Assembly: GCF_002155965.1 (NCBI RefSeq)
Contig: NZ_MUMH01000006.1
Location: 1 to 64,000, forward strand
DNA: 64,000 bases
Direction: 5' to 3'
From: Allokutzneria sp. NRRL B-24872
Lineage (GTDB): Bacteria; Actinomycetota; Actinomycetes; Mycobacteriales; Pseudonocardiaceae
This document shows positions 32,083 to 40,290 of this stretch, piece after piece; position 1 is the first letter of the stretch, and each line of letters begins with the position of its first letter. The notes below the pieces were generated by a model, which worked only from the letters and a program-made list of their open reading frames with translations, was not told where the DNA came from and did not search any database. A program made the translations under genes and the position numbers.

Positions 32083-33081
32083 ATGCGCCTGCAGCAGGCT
32101 CTGCGGATCTCCGCGCTGGCCGTCGTCGTGGGCGGCGCCATGAGCACCGGGCTCGCGGGCTCCGCCGCCGCGGCCGAGCCGATCGTGGTCGGCGACTGCA
32201 AGGCCACCGTCATGGGCACCCCCGGCCAGCCGGTCTCGCTCAACCCCGGCGCGATCGCCGCGCCCGTGGTGAACCTGGTGCGCGCGGTGCCGCTGCTCGG
32301 CCCGCCCATCGCCGGCGAGGCGGACAAGGCGATCCGGCGGCTGCCGCCCATCCCGATCGGCGCGGTCCCCAACGGCTCCGGCGGTTTCATCACCGGCGGG
32401 CACATCGCGAGCGCCGTGATCGACAAGATCGACGACATCCCGCTGCTCGGCCCCGTGCTCGGCACGGTCCTGGGCGGCGTGCGGCAGGTGCTGACCGCGG
32501 GCTGCGGCGTGACGACCAAGGTGGCCAACGAGGCCAGCAAGCCCGTCCAGGACGGCACCGGCGCGATCGCGGACGCCTCGCAGCGGCTCACCGGCGGTGG
32601 GGGATCGACCCCGGCCCCGAACCAGCCGCCCAAGCCGAACCCCGGCCAGCAGCCGGGTCAGCAGCCGGGACCGGGCCAGCAGAACCCGCCACCACAGCTC
32701 CAGCCGGGCGCGAACCCGGGTCCGGGCGTCGGCGGGCTGCCGGACTTCCAGCTGCCCAGGTGGCCCGCTGGCGGCTTCTACGACTTCGGCAGGGTGCCGC
32801 TCTACGACTACTCGAACCTCCCGGTCGCGATGCCCGGCGGGCTCGGCGCGCTCGCCCCCGGCCTGCGCTACGGCCAGAACGTCCCCGGCTACGACCCGGG
32901 CTTCGGCCAGCTCGGCGATCCGGCGGACGCCGACGGCGTGCGCTCGGCGGGCCAGGCCTCCGCGCTGCCCTCCGGCCAGTCCGGCCGCGTCGCCGGTCCG
33001 GTGCTGCTGGCCGCGCTGGCGCTGTCCTGCGTGACCGCCGCGCTGGTCCGCACCGTGGCGCTGCGCCGCCAGCCCCGCTGA
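32083..33081 (+). CDS. Exported Pro/Gly-rich protein with C-terminal membrane anchor
   Basis: ATG 32083 follows a GGAGG ribosome site. The 332-residue product has a Sec signal peptide (RLQQALRISALAVVVGGAMS to GSAAAAEP). A domain of about 140 residues with two cysteines follows. Next comes a low-complexity Pro/Gln/Gly linker (NQPPKPNPGQQPGQQPGPGQ), a Gly/Tyr-rich region and a final hydrophobic segment (VLLAALALSCVTAALVRTV) with basic tail RRQPR. This layout suits a cell-surface protein held by its C-terminal helix. No known domain is recognised. It is divergent from nfo. Confidence 0.75.
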   Translation: MRLQQALRISALAVVVGGAMSTGLAGSAAAAEPIVVGDCKATVMGTPGQPVSLNPGAIAAPVVNLVRAVPLLGPPIAGEADKAIRRLPPIPIGAVPNGSGGFITGGHIASAVIDKIDDIPLLGPVLGTVLGGVRQVLTAGCGVTTKVANEASKPVQDGTGAIADASQRLTGGGGSTPAPNQPPKPNPGQQPGQQPGPGQQNPPPQLQPGANPGPGVGGLPDFQLPRWPAGGFYDFGRVPLYDYSNLPVAMPGGLGALAPGLRYGQNVPGYDPGFGQLGDPADADGVRSAGQASALPSGQSGRVAGPVLLAALALSCVTAALVRTVALRRQPR

Positions 33082-33089
33082 CCAGCCGA

Positions 33090-33120
33090 TTACAAGTCTG
33101 TCGGTGGCACTTGTTAGGCT
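33090..33120 (+). promoter_or_regulatory. Possible promoter of the rpsF operon
   Basis: TTACAA (33090-33095) and TAGGCT (33115-33120) could be -35 and -10 elements, though the 19-base spacing is long. The position suits an mRNA that includes the leader hairpin at 33151-33167. Confidence 0.4.
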
Positions 33121-33150
33121 CCTCGGGTTGCTGACGCGACGACCCTCCTG

Positions 33151-33167
33151 CCACGGAACCGCCGTGG
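33151..33167 (+). ncRNA. Leader hairpin, possible S6:S18 autoregulatory element
   Basis: CCACGG-AACCG-CCGTGG forms a perfect six-pair stem with a CCG-containing loop 31 bases before rpsF. Many bacteria regulate rpsF-rpsR through an S6:S18-binding leader RNA containing an exposed CCG. This hairpin is in the right place, but I cannot confirm the full consensus. Confidence 0.35.
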
Positions 33168-33198
33168 CCACCAAGCCCACAGGAGGTGAGTGGTCTTC

Positions 33199-33501
33199 AT
33201 GCGTCACTACGAGATGATGGTCATTCTCGACCCGAACCTCGACGAGCGCACCGTCGCTCCGACCCTCGACACCTTCCTCAACGTGATCCGCACTTCTGGC
33301 GGCAACGTGGAGAAGGTCGACGTCTGGGGACGTCGTCGTCTCTCCTTCGAGATCAAGAAGCAGGCCGAGGGCATCTACGCCGTCCTCGACATCAACTGCG
33401 AGACCGCTGCGGTCAAGGAGCTCGACCGCCAGCTGTCGCTCCAGGACTCGGTGCTCAGGACCAAGGTCCTGCGCCGCGAGCCCGCCAAGGCCAAGTCCTA
33501 A
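33199..33501 (+). CDS. rpsF: Small ribosomal subunit protein bS6
   Basis: ATG 33199 ([16 protein letters not shown]) is chosen. An in-frame GTG at 33190 lies too close to the AGGAGGTGA ribosome site (33180-33188). The 100-residue protein matches bS6: [26 protein letters not shown] and [12 protein letters not shown]. It pairs with bS18 at the 30S platform. It opens the rpsF-ssb-rpsR-rplI group typical of actinobacteria, and a leader hairpin precedes it. Confidence 0.97.
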   Translation: MRHYEMMVILDPNLDERTVAPTLDTFLNVIRTSGGNVEKVDVWGRRRLSFEIKKQAEGIYAVLDINCETAAVKELDRQLSLQDSVLRTKVLRREPAKAKS

Positions 33502-33522
33502 TCCGACTCGGAGGGCGACACC

Positions 33523-34035
33523 ATGGCTGGTGAAACGACGATCACGGTGGTCGGAAATCTGACCGCCGACCCAGAACTGCGCTTCACCCAATCCGGCGCG
33601 GCCGTTGCCAGCTTCACCGTGGCATCGACCCCGCGCACCTTCGACAAGCAGTCGGGGGAGTGGAAGGACGGCGAAGCGCTGTTCCTGCGGTGCAGCATCT
33701 GGCGACAGGCCGCCGAGAACGTGGCCGAGTCGCTGACCCGTGGCATGCGCGTTGTCGTGCAGGGTCGCCTCAAGCAGCGGTCCTACGAACCGAAGGACGG
33801 CGGCGAGCGGCGCACCGTGTACGAGCTCGAGGTCGAGGAAGTCGGCCCCTCGCTGCGCTACGCCACGGCGAAGGTCAACCGGGTCAGCCGCGGAGGCGGC
33901 GGCGGTGGAGGCGGCCAGGGAGGCGGCGGCTACGGCGGCGGCTTCAGTGGCAACAACGCCCCGGCCGACGACCCGTGGGGCTCCGCTCCGGCGGCTCCCC
34001 AGAGCAGCGGCTACAGCGACGAGCCGCCGTTCTGA
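33523..34035 (+). CDS. ssb: Single-stranded DNA-binding protein
   Basis: This 170-residue SSB has an OB-fold ([62 protein letters not shown]). A Gly-rich linker (about residues 125-145) is followed by the acidic tip ending YSDEPPF, which recruits partner proteins such as RecO, PriA or the polymerase clamp loader. Actinobacteria often have two SSBs. The location with rpsF and rpsR marks this as the essential SsbA type. The GGAGG site precedes ATG 33523. Confidence 0.97.
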   Translation: MAGETTITVVGNLTADPELRFTQSGAAVASFTVASTPRTFDKQSGEWKDGEALFLRCSIWRQAAENVAESLTRGMRVVVQGRLKQRSYEPKDGGERRTVYELEVEEVGPSLRYATAKVNRVSRGGGGGGGGQGGGGYGGGFSGNNAPADDPWGSAPAAPQSSGYSDEPPF

Positions 34036-34096
34036 CCTCGGTGCCCGCACCGCGATTCCAGACTGAAACCTGAACCACATCTTGTGAGGACCACAC

Positions 34097-34345
34097 ATGG
34101 CCAAGCCGCCTGTGCGCAAGCCTAAGAAGAAGGTCTGCGCCTTCTGCAAGGACAAGAAGAAGGGCAATCTCGCCCTCATCGACTACAAGGACACGACGCT
34201 GCTTCGGAAGTTCATCTCCGACCGCGGCAAGATCCGTGCCCGTCGCGTCACCGGTAACTGCAGCCAGCACCAGCGCGACGTCGCCACCGCGGTGAAGAAC
34301 GCCCGCGAGATGGCGCTGCTGCCGTACACCTCGACCGCCCGCTGA
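34097..34345 (+). CDS. rpsR: Small ribosomal subunit protein bS18
   Basis: This 82-residue bS18 has a Lys-rich start ([21 protein letters not shown]) and the conserved region [34 protein letters not shown]. Three cysteines (CAFC plus NCSQH) fit the zinc-binding C+ form of bS18. Actinobacteria often carry a second, zinc-free copy elsewhere that is induced by zinc shortage. It binds next to bS6 on the 30S platform. The gene lies in its usual place between ssb and rplI. Confidence 0.97.
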   Translation: MAKPPVRKPKKKVCAFCKDKKKGNLALIDYKDTTLLRKFISDRGKIRARRVTGNCSQHQRDVATAVKNAREMALLPYTSTAR

Positions 34346-34366
34346 TCCGGCCAAGGAGAGAGTCAG

Positions 34367-34822
34367 ATGAAGCTCATCCTCACCGCTGACGTGAGTGGCC
34401 TCGGCGGTCCCGGCGACATCGTCGAGGTCAAGGACGGCTACGGCCGCAACTACCTGCTCCCGCGCGGGCTGGCCATCCTGGCCACCAAGGGTGCGGAGCG
34501 CCAGGTCAAGACCATCCAGCGTGCTCAGGAGGGTCGCCGCATTCGCGACCTCGACCACGCCAAGGAGGTCAAGGCCAAGCTCGAGGGCCTCGGCGCCGTC
34601 GAGCACAAGGGCCGCGCCGCGGCCGGCTCGAAGAAGCTGTTCGGCTCCGTCACCGCGGTCGACGTCGTCGCCGCCGTGAAGGCGGCCGGTGGCCCGCTGC
34701 TGGACAAGCGCGCCGTGGAACTCTCCGGTCACATCAAGACGACCGGCAAGCACGCGGTGTCCGTCCGGCTGCACCCGAGCGTCACCGCTTCGGTCAACCT
34801 CCAGGTGACCGCGGGCGAGTAA
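34367..34822 (+). CDS. rplI: Large ribosomal subunit protein bL9
   Basis: This 151-residue bL9 has an N-terminal rRNA-binding domain ([36 protein letters not shown]). The long connecting helix and C-terminal domain end in [16 protein letters not shown]. It binds 23S rRNA near the L1 stalk and helps prevent frameshifting. A GGAGAG site precedes ATG 34367. An intrinsic terminator follows, so dnaB is transcribed from its own promoter region. Confidence 0.97.
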   Translation: MKLILTADVSGLGGPGDIVEVKDGYGRNYLLPRGLAILATKGAERQVKTIQRAQEGRRIRDLDHAKEVKAKLEGLGAVEHKGRAAAGSKKLFGSVTAVDVVAAVKAAGGPLLDKRAVELSGHIKTTGKHAVSVRLHPSVTASVNLQVTAGE

Positions 34823-34830
34823 GACCGCGA

Positions 34831-34870
34831 GTGCCGCCCGCCACGAGTGATCACCGGCGGGCGGCACTTT
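34831..34870 (+). terminator. Intrinsic terminator after rplI
   Basis: GTGCCGCCCGCC (34831-34842) pairs perfectly with GGCGGGCGGCAC (34856-34867), followed by TTT. It ends the rpsF-ssb-rpsR-rplI operon. Confidence 0.88.
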
Positions 34871-34913
34871 CGCACTGCGCCGTGACCGCTGCGGCGCTTG
34901 ATCCGCCGCATGC

Positions 34914-35109
34914 CGTGGACAACTCGCGTGCGGTGCTATGACAGGGGCCACAGGATCGGCGCCTTGTTTTCCACATTCGCTCCACAGGGTCTGACCTGGG
35001 TGTTTCATGACCGGTGGAGAAGTTGTCCCCAGGTAGTCCCCAGAAGGCGACTGCGGCTGTGGCCGGGTGTGCACAGGCCATCCCCAGGTTGTCCACAGCT
35101 CTGTCCACA
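34914..35109. promoter_or_regulatory. Cluster of DnaA-box-like sequences upstream of dnaB
   Basis: Nine-base DnaA-box-like elements (consensus TTGTCCACA in high-GC actinobacteria) are densely packed in the 301-base gap before dnaB. TTGTCCACA at 35089-35097 is perfect. Close variants are CTGTCCACA (35101-35109), TTTTCCACA (34967-34975), TTGTCCCCA (35023-35031), TAGTCCCCA (35034-35042), CGCTCCACA (34978-34986), and TTGTCCACG on the minus strand (34914-34922). No other gene lies here. DnaA binding for dnaB control or DnaA titration are both possible. Confidence 0.6.
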
Positions 35110-35123
35110 GGAGGAGGCATCCG

Positions 35124-37265
35124 GTGGCACTGGCCGACGACCGCGGAGGACCGCCGTCCGGCAGTCACTTCGAACGCCAACCTCCCCAGGACCTCGCGGC
35201 CGAGCAGTCCGTGCTCGGCGGCATGCTGCTGTCCAAGGACGCCGTCGCCGACGTGGTCGAGGTGGTCCGCCCCGACGACTTCTACCGTCCGGCGCACCAG
35301 TCGATCTACGACGTCATCCTGGACCTGTACGGCAGGGGTGAACCCGCCGACGCGATCACCGTCTCCGCCGAGCTGGAGAAGCGCGGCGAGCTGATGCGGG
35401 TCGGCGGAGCGCCGTACCTGCACACGCTGATCGCCACCGTGCCGACCGCGGCGAACGCCAGCTACTACGCCGAGATCGTCTCGGAGAAGGCGGTGCTGCG
35501 CAGGCTGATCGAGGCGGGCACCCGGATCGTGCACCTGGGCTACCACGGTGCCGAGGGCGGTGAGCTCGACGAGGTCGTCGACCGCGCGCAGCAGGCGATC
35601 TACGAGGTCACCGACCGCAACACCACCGAGGACTACGTCGCGCTGGAGGAACTGCTCCAGCCGACCATGGACGAGATCGACGCGATCGCCTCGCGCGGCG
35701 GTGTCGCGCTGGGCATCCCGACCGGCTTCGTCGACCTGGACGCGGTGACCAACGGCCTGCACGCGGGCCAGATGATCATCGTCGCGGCCCGGCCCGGTGT
35801 CGGCAAGGCGCTCGCGCTGGACACCCCGCTGCCCACTCCCACCGGCTGGACCACGATGGGCGCGGTCGAGGTCGGTGACGAGCTGATCGGGGCCGACGGC
35901 CTGCCGACGCGCGTCGTCGCGGCGACCGAGGTGATGACCGGGCGCCCGTGCTTCGAGGTCGAGTTCGGCGACGGCACGGTGATCGTCGCGGACGCCGAGC
36001 ACCAGTGGGCGATCGGCTCCGAGGTGCGCACGACCGCCGAGATCGCGGATTCGATGCGGCGCGGCGTCGTCAGCTCGGTGGTCACCGCCGCCGCGTTGGA
36101 GCTGCCAGAGCTGGCCGAGCTGACCGCCCCGTACGCGCTGGGCGTGGCGCTCGCCGGGGGCAGCTCCGATCCCGAGATCACCCTGTTCGCCGATGCGGAG
36201 GGCGAGCCCGAGCTGTCCGTGCCGTACCTGCGTGCTTCGCGGGCTCAGCGCCGCGCGGTGCTCGCCGGGCTGCTCGACGTCCTGGGCTCGGTGGACGACA
36301 ACGGTTCCGTCCGCCTGCCGCTGGGCGAGGACGCCCGCGAGCTCGTGCAGAGCCTGGGCCACGACTGCGCTCCGGACTCCGACGTCGTGTTCGCCACCGA
36401 GGACGACGTGTTCCGCGTCGAGTCGAAGCGCTTGGCGCACAAGGAACTCCGGTCCGCGACGCGCGGTGTGCGGGCGATCGTGGACGTGCGCCCGATCGCG
36501 AGCGTGCCCGTCCGCTGCGTCGAGGTCAGCGCGGCCGACCACCTGTACCTCGCCGGGCGGGCGATGATCCCGACGCACAACTCCACGCTCGGGCTGGACT
36601 TCGCTCGCTCGTGCTCCATCAAGCACGGCATGGCCAGCGTCATCTTCTCGCTGGAGATGAGCCGCACCGAGATCGTGATGCGCATGCTCTCCGCCGAGGC
36701 CCGCATCCGCCTCGGCGACATGCGCGGTGGCCGGATGACCGACGACGACTGGACGCGGCTCGCGCGCCGGATGAGCGAGATCAGCGAGGCGCCGCTGTTC
36801 ATCGACGACTCGCCGAACATGACCATGATGGAGATCCGCGCGAAGGCCAGGCGGCTCAAGCAGCGCAACGACCTCAAGCTCGTGGTGCTGGACTACATGC
36901 AGCTGATGTCCTCGGGCAAGAAGGTCGAGTCCCGGCAGCAGGAGGTCAGTGAGTTCTCCCGTCAGCTCAAGCTGCTGGCGAAGGAGATCGAGGTTCCGGT
37001 GATCGCGATCAGTCAGCTGAACCGTGGTCCGGAACAGCGCACCGACAAGCGTCCCATGCTCTCCGACCTGCGTGAATCCGGTTCGCTGGAGCAGGACGCT
37101 GACATGGTCATCCTGATCAACCGGCCCGACGCGTGGGAGCGCGACGACCCCCGCGCCGGTGAGGCCGACCTGATCCTCGCCAAGCACCGTGCCGGTCCCA
37201 CCAGCACGATCACCGTGGCGCACCAGCTGCACTACAGCCGCTTCACCGATCTCGCCCAAGGTTGA
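35124..37265 (+). CDS. dnaB: Replicative DNA helicase DnaB, interrupted by an intein
   Basis: GTG 35124 follows an AGGAGG site. The precursor is 713 residues. Removing the 258-residue intein leaves 455, the normal DnaB length. The N-terminal domain (LAAEQSVLGGMLLSKDAVADV) leads to the RecA-like motor, whose Walker A reads ARPGVGK, then intein, then STLGLDFARS. Walker B is VVLDYMQLM. Motifs ISQLNRGPEQR, LRESGSLEQDADMV and the C-terminal KHRAGPTSTITV follow. The ring helicase unwinds DNA ahead of the polymerase. The intein splits the P-loop, so ATPase activity needs splicing. Confidence 0.95.
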   Translation: MALADDRGGPPSGSHFERQPPQDLAAEQSVLGGMLLSKDAVADVVEVVRPDDFYRPAHQSIYDVILDLYGRGEPADAITVSAELEKRGELMRVGGAPYLHTLIATVPTAANASYYAEIVSEKAVLRRLIEAGTRIVHLGYHGAEGGELDEVVDRAQQAIYEVTDRNTTEDYVALEELLQPTMDEIDAIASRGGVALGIPTGFVDLDAVTNGLHAGQMIIVAARPGVGKALALDTPLPTPTGWTTMGAVEVGDELIGADGLPTRVVAATEVMTGRPCFEVEFGDGTVIVADAEHQWAIGSEVRTTAEIADSMRRGVVSSVVTAAALELPELAELTAPYALGVALAGGSSDPEITLFADAEGEPELSVPYLRASRAQRRAVLAGLLDVLGSVDDNGSVRLPLGEDARELVQSLGHDCAPDSDVVFATEDDVFRVESKRLAHKELRSATRGVRAIVDVRPIASVPVRCVEVSAADHLYLAGRAMIPTHNSTLGLDFARSCSIKHGMASVIFSLEMSRTEIVMRMLSAEARIRLGDMRGGRMTDDDWTRLARRMSEISEAPLFIDDSPNMTMMEIRAKARRLKQRNDLKLVVLDYMQLMSSGKKVESRQQEVSEFSRQLKLLAKEIEVPVIAISQLNRGPEQRTDKRPMLSDLRESGSLEQDADMVILINRPDAWERDDPRAGEADLILAKHRAGPTSTITVAHQLHYSRFTDLAQG
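35808..36581 (+). mobile_element. Class 3 intein in the DnaB P-loop
   Basis: This 258-residue intein lies between Lys228 of GVGK and the Ser of STLG. It starts with Ala (ALALDTPLPTPTG), not Cys or Ser, and carries the class 3 WCT triplet. The residues are Trp67 in block B (ADAEHQW), Cys237 in block F (VRCVEVSAADHLYLAG) and Thr256 in block G (MIPTHN), with terminal Asn258 and +1 Ser. A shortened LAGLIDADG-type endonuclease remnant is seen (YALGVALAGGSSD, LAGLLDVLGSVDDNG). The first copy of that motif has lost its acidic residue, so homing activity is unlikely. In-frame and intact, so splicing is expected. Confidence 0.9.
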
Positions 37266-37352
37266 TCCGCCCGGCGATGTCGAGAACGTCGCGCCGGTTC
37301 CGTCCCAGGGGTACGAGCGGCCGCCACAGGCCGCGTGACCTGGGAGGACCCC

Positions 37353-37787
37353 ATGATCTACCGGTTGGATCACGTCGGTGTCGTGGTCGAGGACCTTGAG
37401 GCCGCTGTCGCGTTCTTCGTCGCGCTCGGCCTTGAGGTGGACGGCAGGACGACGGTCGAGGGCAAGTGGGCGGACCAGCTCGTCGGGCTGGACGGCGTTC
37501 GGGCGGACATGGTCTTCGTGCGGACCCCGGACGGCCACGGCCTGATCGAGCTGTCCACGTTCCGCTCGCCCACCACCACGGCCACCGCGCCGAGGGCTCC
37601 GGTGAACGTCCCGGGCATTCCCCGCATCACCTTCGCCGTCAAGTCGGTCGACGAGATCCTCGACCGCCTGCGCGGCCACGGCGCCGAGCTGGTGAGCGAG
37701 GTGGCGCGGTTCGGGGACGGCTACCAGTACTGCTACGTCCGGGGTCCCGAGGGGATCATCGTCGGGCTCGCCGAGCAGCCCAACTGA
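37353..37787 (+). CDS. VOC-superfamily (glyoxalase/bleomycin-resistance-like) protein
   Basis: This 144-residue protein has two beta-alpha-beta-beta-beta units: YRLDHVGVVVEDLEAAVAFFVALGLEV and RITFAVKSVDEILDRLRGHGAELV. The final strand ends YCYVRGPEGIIVGLAEQ, where Glu and His are positioned as metal ligands in VOC enzymes (first His in DHVG, later Glu in GPEG). The family includes glyoxalase I, epimerases and antibiotic-binding proteins. The substrate cannot be assigned. ATG 37353 has a GGGAGGA site. It lies 17 bases upstream of the nitroreductase-like gene and is probably co-transcribed. Confidence 0.85.
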   Translation: MIYRLDHVGVVVEDLEAAVAFFVALGLEVDGRTTVEGKWADQLVGLDGVRADMVFVRTPDGHGLIELSTFRSPTTTATAPRAPVNVPGIPRITFAVKSVDEILDRLRGHGAELVSEVARFGDGYQYCYVRGPEGIIVGLAEQPN

Positions 37788-37803
37788 AGGAAGGAGCTCC
37801 GTC

Positions 37804-38250
37804 ATGGCTGTCGCTGACGACCTCGACCGCGCCACCGATTCGCGGTGGGACTGGGTGGCTGAGCAGGTCCGCGCGTATCTGGCCTCCGGTGGCACCGAGG
37901 GGCACGAGTCGGACGGCGTCCGCATGCTCGTGCTGGCCACGACCGGGCGCAGGACCGGCACACCGCGTCGCACGTGCCTGATCTACGGCACGGCGGGGGA
38001 GGACTTCGTCGTCGTCGCCTCCAAGGGCGGCTCCGACGACGATCCCGCGTGGTTCAAGAACCTCCGGGCGGAGCCCAGCGTCGGGGTGCAGGTCGGCACC
38101 CGGCGGTTCACCGCCCGAGCCCGGGTCGCTTCCCCGGCCGAGCGCGAATCGCTCTGGCCGCAGATGGTGCGGATCTTCCCGTTGTACGCGGAGTACGCGG
38201 GGAAGACCGCCCGGGAGATCCCCGTCGTCCTGCTCACTCCGCAGGACTGA
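37804..38250 (+). CDS. Deazaflavin (F420)-dependent nitroreductase family protein
   Basis: This 148-residue protein resembles the Ddn-type family: MLVLATTGRRTGTPRRTCLIYGTAGEDFVVVASKGGSDDDPAWFKNLRAEPSVGVQVG. The LxTTGRKSGxxR, SxGGxxxxPxWxxNLxAxP and terminal Pro/Leu features mark enzymes using F420H2 to reduce substrates, or related quinone reductases. It follows the VOC gene closely (SD GGAAGGAG). Its 3' end overlaps the convergent serine hydrolase by 17 bases. The substrate is unknown. Confidence 0.88.
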   Translation: MAVADDLDRATDSRWDWVAEQVRAYLASGGTEGHESDGVRMLVLATTGRRTGTPRRTCLIYGTAGEDFVVVASKGGSDDDPAWFKNLRAEPSVGVQVGTRRFTARARVASPAERESLWPQMVRIFPLYAEYAGKTAREIPVVLLTPQD

Positions 38251-39472
38251 CCGCCTGGTAGACCGTGGTCCAGAAGTCGTGGATCGCGTGCGCGGCGTTC
38301 GGGACCGACATCCCGACCTGGGTGAGCAGGATGCCGACGAGCTGGTTGTCCGGGTCGGCGTAGGTCGAGGTGCCGCTCCCGCCGTCCCACCCGAACTGGC
38401 CGATGGGCGCGTAGTCGCCCCGGTACGTGCGCACGGCCATGCCAAGGCCCCAGCCGCCGTGCTGTCCCTGGCCGAAGGACAGGTGGACGTTGTTGGTGGC
38501 CATGGCGTTGCGGGCGGCGTTCTGCTCGGGCGTGAGGCGGTTGGTGGTCATCAGCTCGACGGCGGCCCGGGACAGGACGCGCTCGCCGTCGTGCACCCCG
38601 TGGTTGAGCAGCATCCGGAAGTAGGCGTGGTAGTCGTCGACGGTGGAGACCAGCCCACCGCCTCCGCCCTGGAACGCGGGCGGGCTGCTGTGCCGTCCGC
38701 CCTCGGCCTCGTCCCACACGGTGAACTCGCCGGTCGCCGGGTCAGGTGCGTAGGCGGGCGGCAGCCGGTGGATCTTGCTCGCGGGCAGGTCGAAGCCGGT
38801 GTCCTTCATCCCCAGCGGCTCGAAGAGGCGCTCGCGCAGGAAGGACTCGAACGACTGGCCGGTGACCCTGGCGACGAGGACGCCGAGCAGGTCGTTGCTG
38901 AGGTGGTACTGCCAGTGCTCGCCGGGCTGGTGCATCAGCGGGAGCTCACCGAGGCGGCGCATCCACTCGTCGGGCTCGGGCATCGGCGTCGGCAGGTTGG
39001 GCGTGAGCCCCTGCTCGAAGACCGCGTTCATGATCGGAGAACCGAGCGCGGTCATGTCCATGCCGAGCCCGAACGTGGAGGTCACCAGGTCCCGCACGGT
39101 GATCGGCCGGCGCGCCGGGACGGTCTCGTCGAGCGGGCCGTCGATCCGCTTCAGCACCCTGCGGTCGGCCAGTTCCGGCAGCCACGGGTCCACCACGTCG
39201 TCCAGCCGCAGCCTGCACTCGTCGAGCAGGATCATCGCCGCCGCCATCGCGACCGGCTTCGACGTCGAGGCCATCCGGAAGATCGTGTCGCGGCTCATCG
39301 CGGCGCCGCCGTCGTGGCGCATCGTGCCGAGCGCTTCGACGTGCGTGTGCCCGCCCCGGCTGATCAGCGCGACGAGGCCGGGGATCTTGCCGGAGTCCAC
39401 GTGGCCCGCCAGCACCTCGCGCACCCTGCGCAGACCGGAGTCGGAGAAGCCGCCGTTACCCTGCTGTCCCAT
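38234..39472 (-). CDS. Serine hydrolase of the beta-lactamase/penicillin-binding-protein-like (class C) family
   Basis: This 412-residue protein has no signal peptide. SxxK is present as STSK in FRMASTSKPVAMAAAM, and YxN as YHLSN after GEHWQ, giving the active-site Ser, Lys and Tyr of class C beta-lactamases, DD-peptidases and EstB-type esterases. Sequence features such as GLGMAVRTY and WDGGSGTSTYADPDNQLVGIL fit cytoplasmic esterase relatives (the GG-S motif replacing the KTG box). Absence of a signal peptide argues against cell-wall or antibiotic action, so an ester-hydrolysing role is likelier. The start is ATG 39472. It is divergent from the isochorismatase gene. Confidence 0.85.
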   Translation of the reverse strand: MGQQGNGGFSDSGLRRVREVLAGHVDSGKIPGLVALISRGGHTHVEALGTMRHDGGAAMSRDTIFRMASTSKPVAMAAAMILLDECRLRLDDVVDPWLPELADRRVLKRIDGPLDETVPARRPITVRDLVTSTFGLGMDMTALGSPIMNAVFEQGLTPNLPTPMPEPDEWMRRLGELPLMHQPGEHWQYHLSNDLLGVLVARVTGQSFESFLRERLFEPLGMKDTGFDLPASKIHRLPPAYAPDPATGEFTVWDEAEGGRHSSPPAFQGGGGGLVSTVDDYHAYFRMLLNHGVHDGERVLSRAAVELMTTNRLTPEQNAARNAMATNNVHLSFGQGQHGGWGLGMAVRTYRGDYAPIGQFGWDGGSGTSTYADPDNQLVGILLTQVGMSVPNAAHAIHDFWTTVYQAVSPAE

Positions 39473-39572
39473 GATGATTCCTCTCGTGGGCCGTCGAGCT
39501 GAACTGCTGACGAGAACCACGATGGCCAGCCGCGCTGACAGCGGACCGCCACGACGCTGACACCGCCCTGAC

Positions 39573-40229
39573 ATGCGACACGAGTGGTTCATCGAGGAGC
39601 GCGAGTACGCGCGCCAGGAGCAGCGGCGGGGCAGGCGCTTCGCCTTCACCAGCCTCGTTCCGGCTCGCACGGCGTTGGTGGTGATCGACATGGTGCCGTT
39701 CTTCGTGACGCAGAGCCCGTACTGCCAGGGCATCGTGCCGAACATCAACCGGCTCGCCGAGGTTCTGCGCGGGGCGGGCGGCACGGTGGCGTGGGTGCTC
39801 CCGGCGACGACGGAGCGGACCGCGATCGACGAGGAGTTCTACGGCCCGGAGGTGGCGGAGGTGTTCCGCACGTCGGGCGGGACGGGGCCGTTGCCGGAGC
39901 GCCTGTGGTCGGGTTTCGCGCCGCACGAGAACGACCTCTTCGCGGAGAAGTCGGCGGCGAGCGCGTTCTTCCCCGGGCGCTGCGACCTCCCGGAGTTGCT
40001 GGCGCACAAGGGGATCGACACGGTGTTGATCACCGGGACGGTCACCAACGTGTGCTGTGAGTCCTCGGCCCGCGACGCGAAGACCCTGGGCTATCGGGTG
40101 ATCATGGCGGCCGACGCCAATGCCGCGCGGCGAGACCAGGACCACAACGCCACGCTGCACACGGTCTATCGGACCTTCGGCGATGTGCGGCCCACCGACG
40201 AGATCATTGAGTTGATCTTGAGTTCGTGA
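39573..40229 (+). CDS. Isochorismatase-family cysteine hydrolase
   Basis: This 218-residue alpha/beta hydrolase has the catalytic triad of the family. Asp is in VVIDMVPFFV (near residue 35), Lys in EKSAASAFF and Cys in TGTVTNVCCESSARDAKTLGY. The Cys is preceded by the cis-peptide region VTNVCC. Family members hydrolyse isochorismate, nicotinamide or other amides. The substrate is uncertain, and no menaquinone or siderophore genes are near. ATG 39573 starts the frame. The MFS efflux gene follows after 61 bases on the same strand. Confidence 0.88.
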   Translation: MRHEWFIEEREYARQEQRRGRRFAFTSLVPARTALVVIDMVPFFVTQSPYCQGIVPNINRLAEVLRGAGGTVAWVLPATTERTAIDEEFYGPEVAEVFRTSGGTGPLPERLWSGFAPHENDLFAEKSAASAFFPGRCDLPELLAHKGIDTVLITGTVTNVCCESSARDAKTLGYRVIMAADANAARRDQDHNATLHTVYRTFGDVRPTDEIIELILSS

Positions 40230-40290
40230 GGGCACGGAGTTGTCGCGAAGCCGCCAGACAGCGGCACTCACGGCTGGTGGGCTGTCTTTC

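Noticed and set aside
34823-35123. Chromosomal origin of replication
   Set aside because: DnaA-box-like sites are present, but dnaA, dnaN and rpmH are absent, and no AT-rich unwinding element is seen. A regulatory or titration site is more likely.
35808-36581. Frameshift or assembly error in dnaB
   Set aside because: The insertion is in frame, has intein blocks A, B, F and G in order, and the flanking exteins join to a normal DnaB P-loop.
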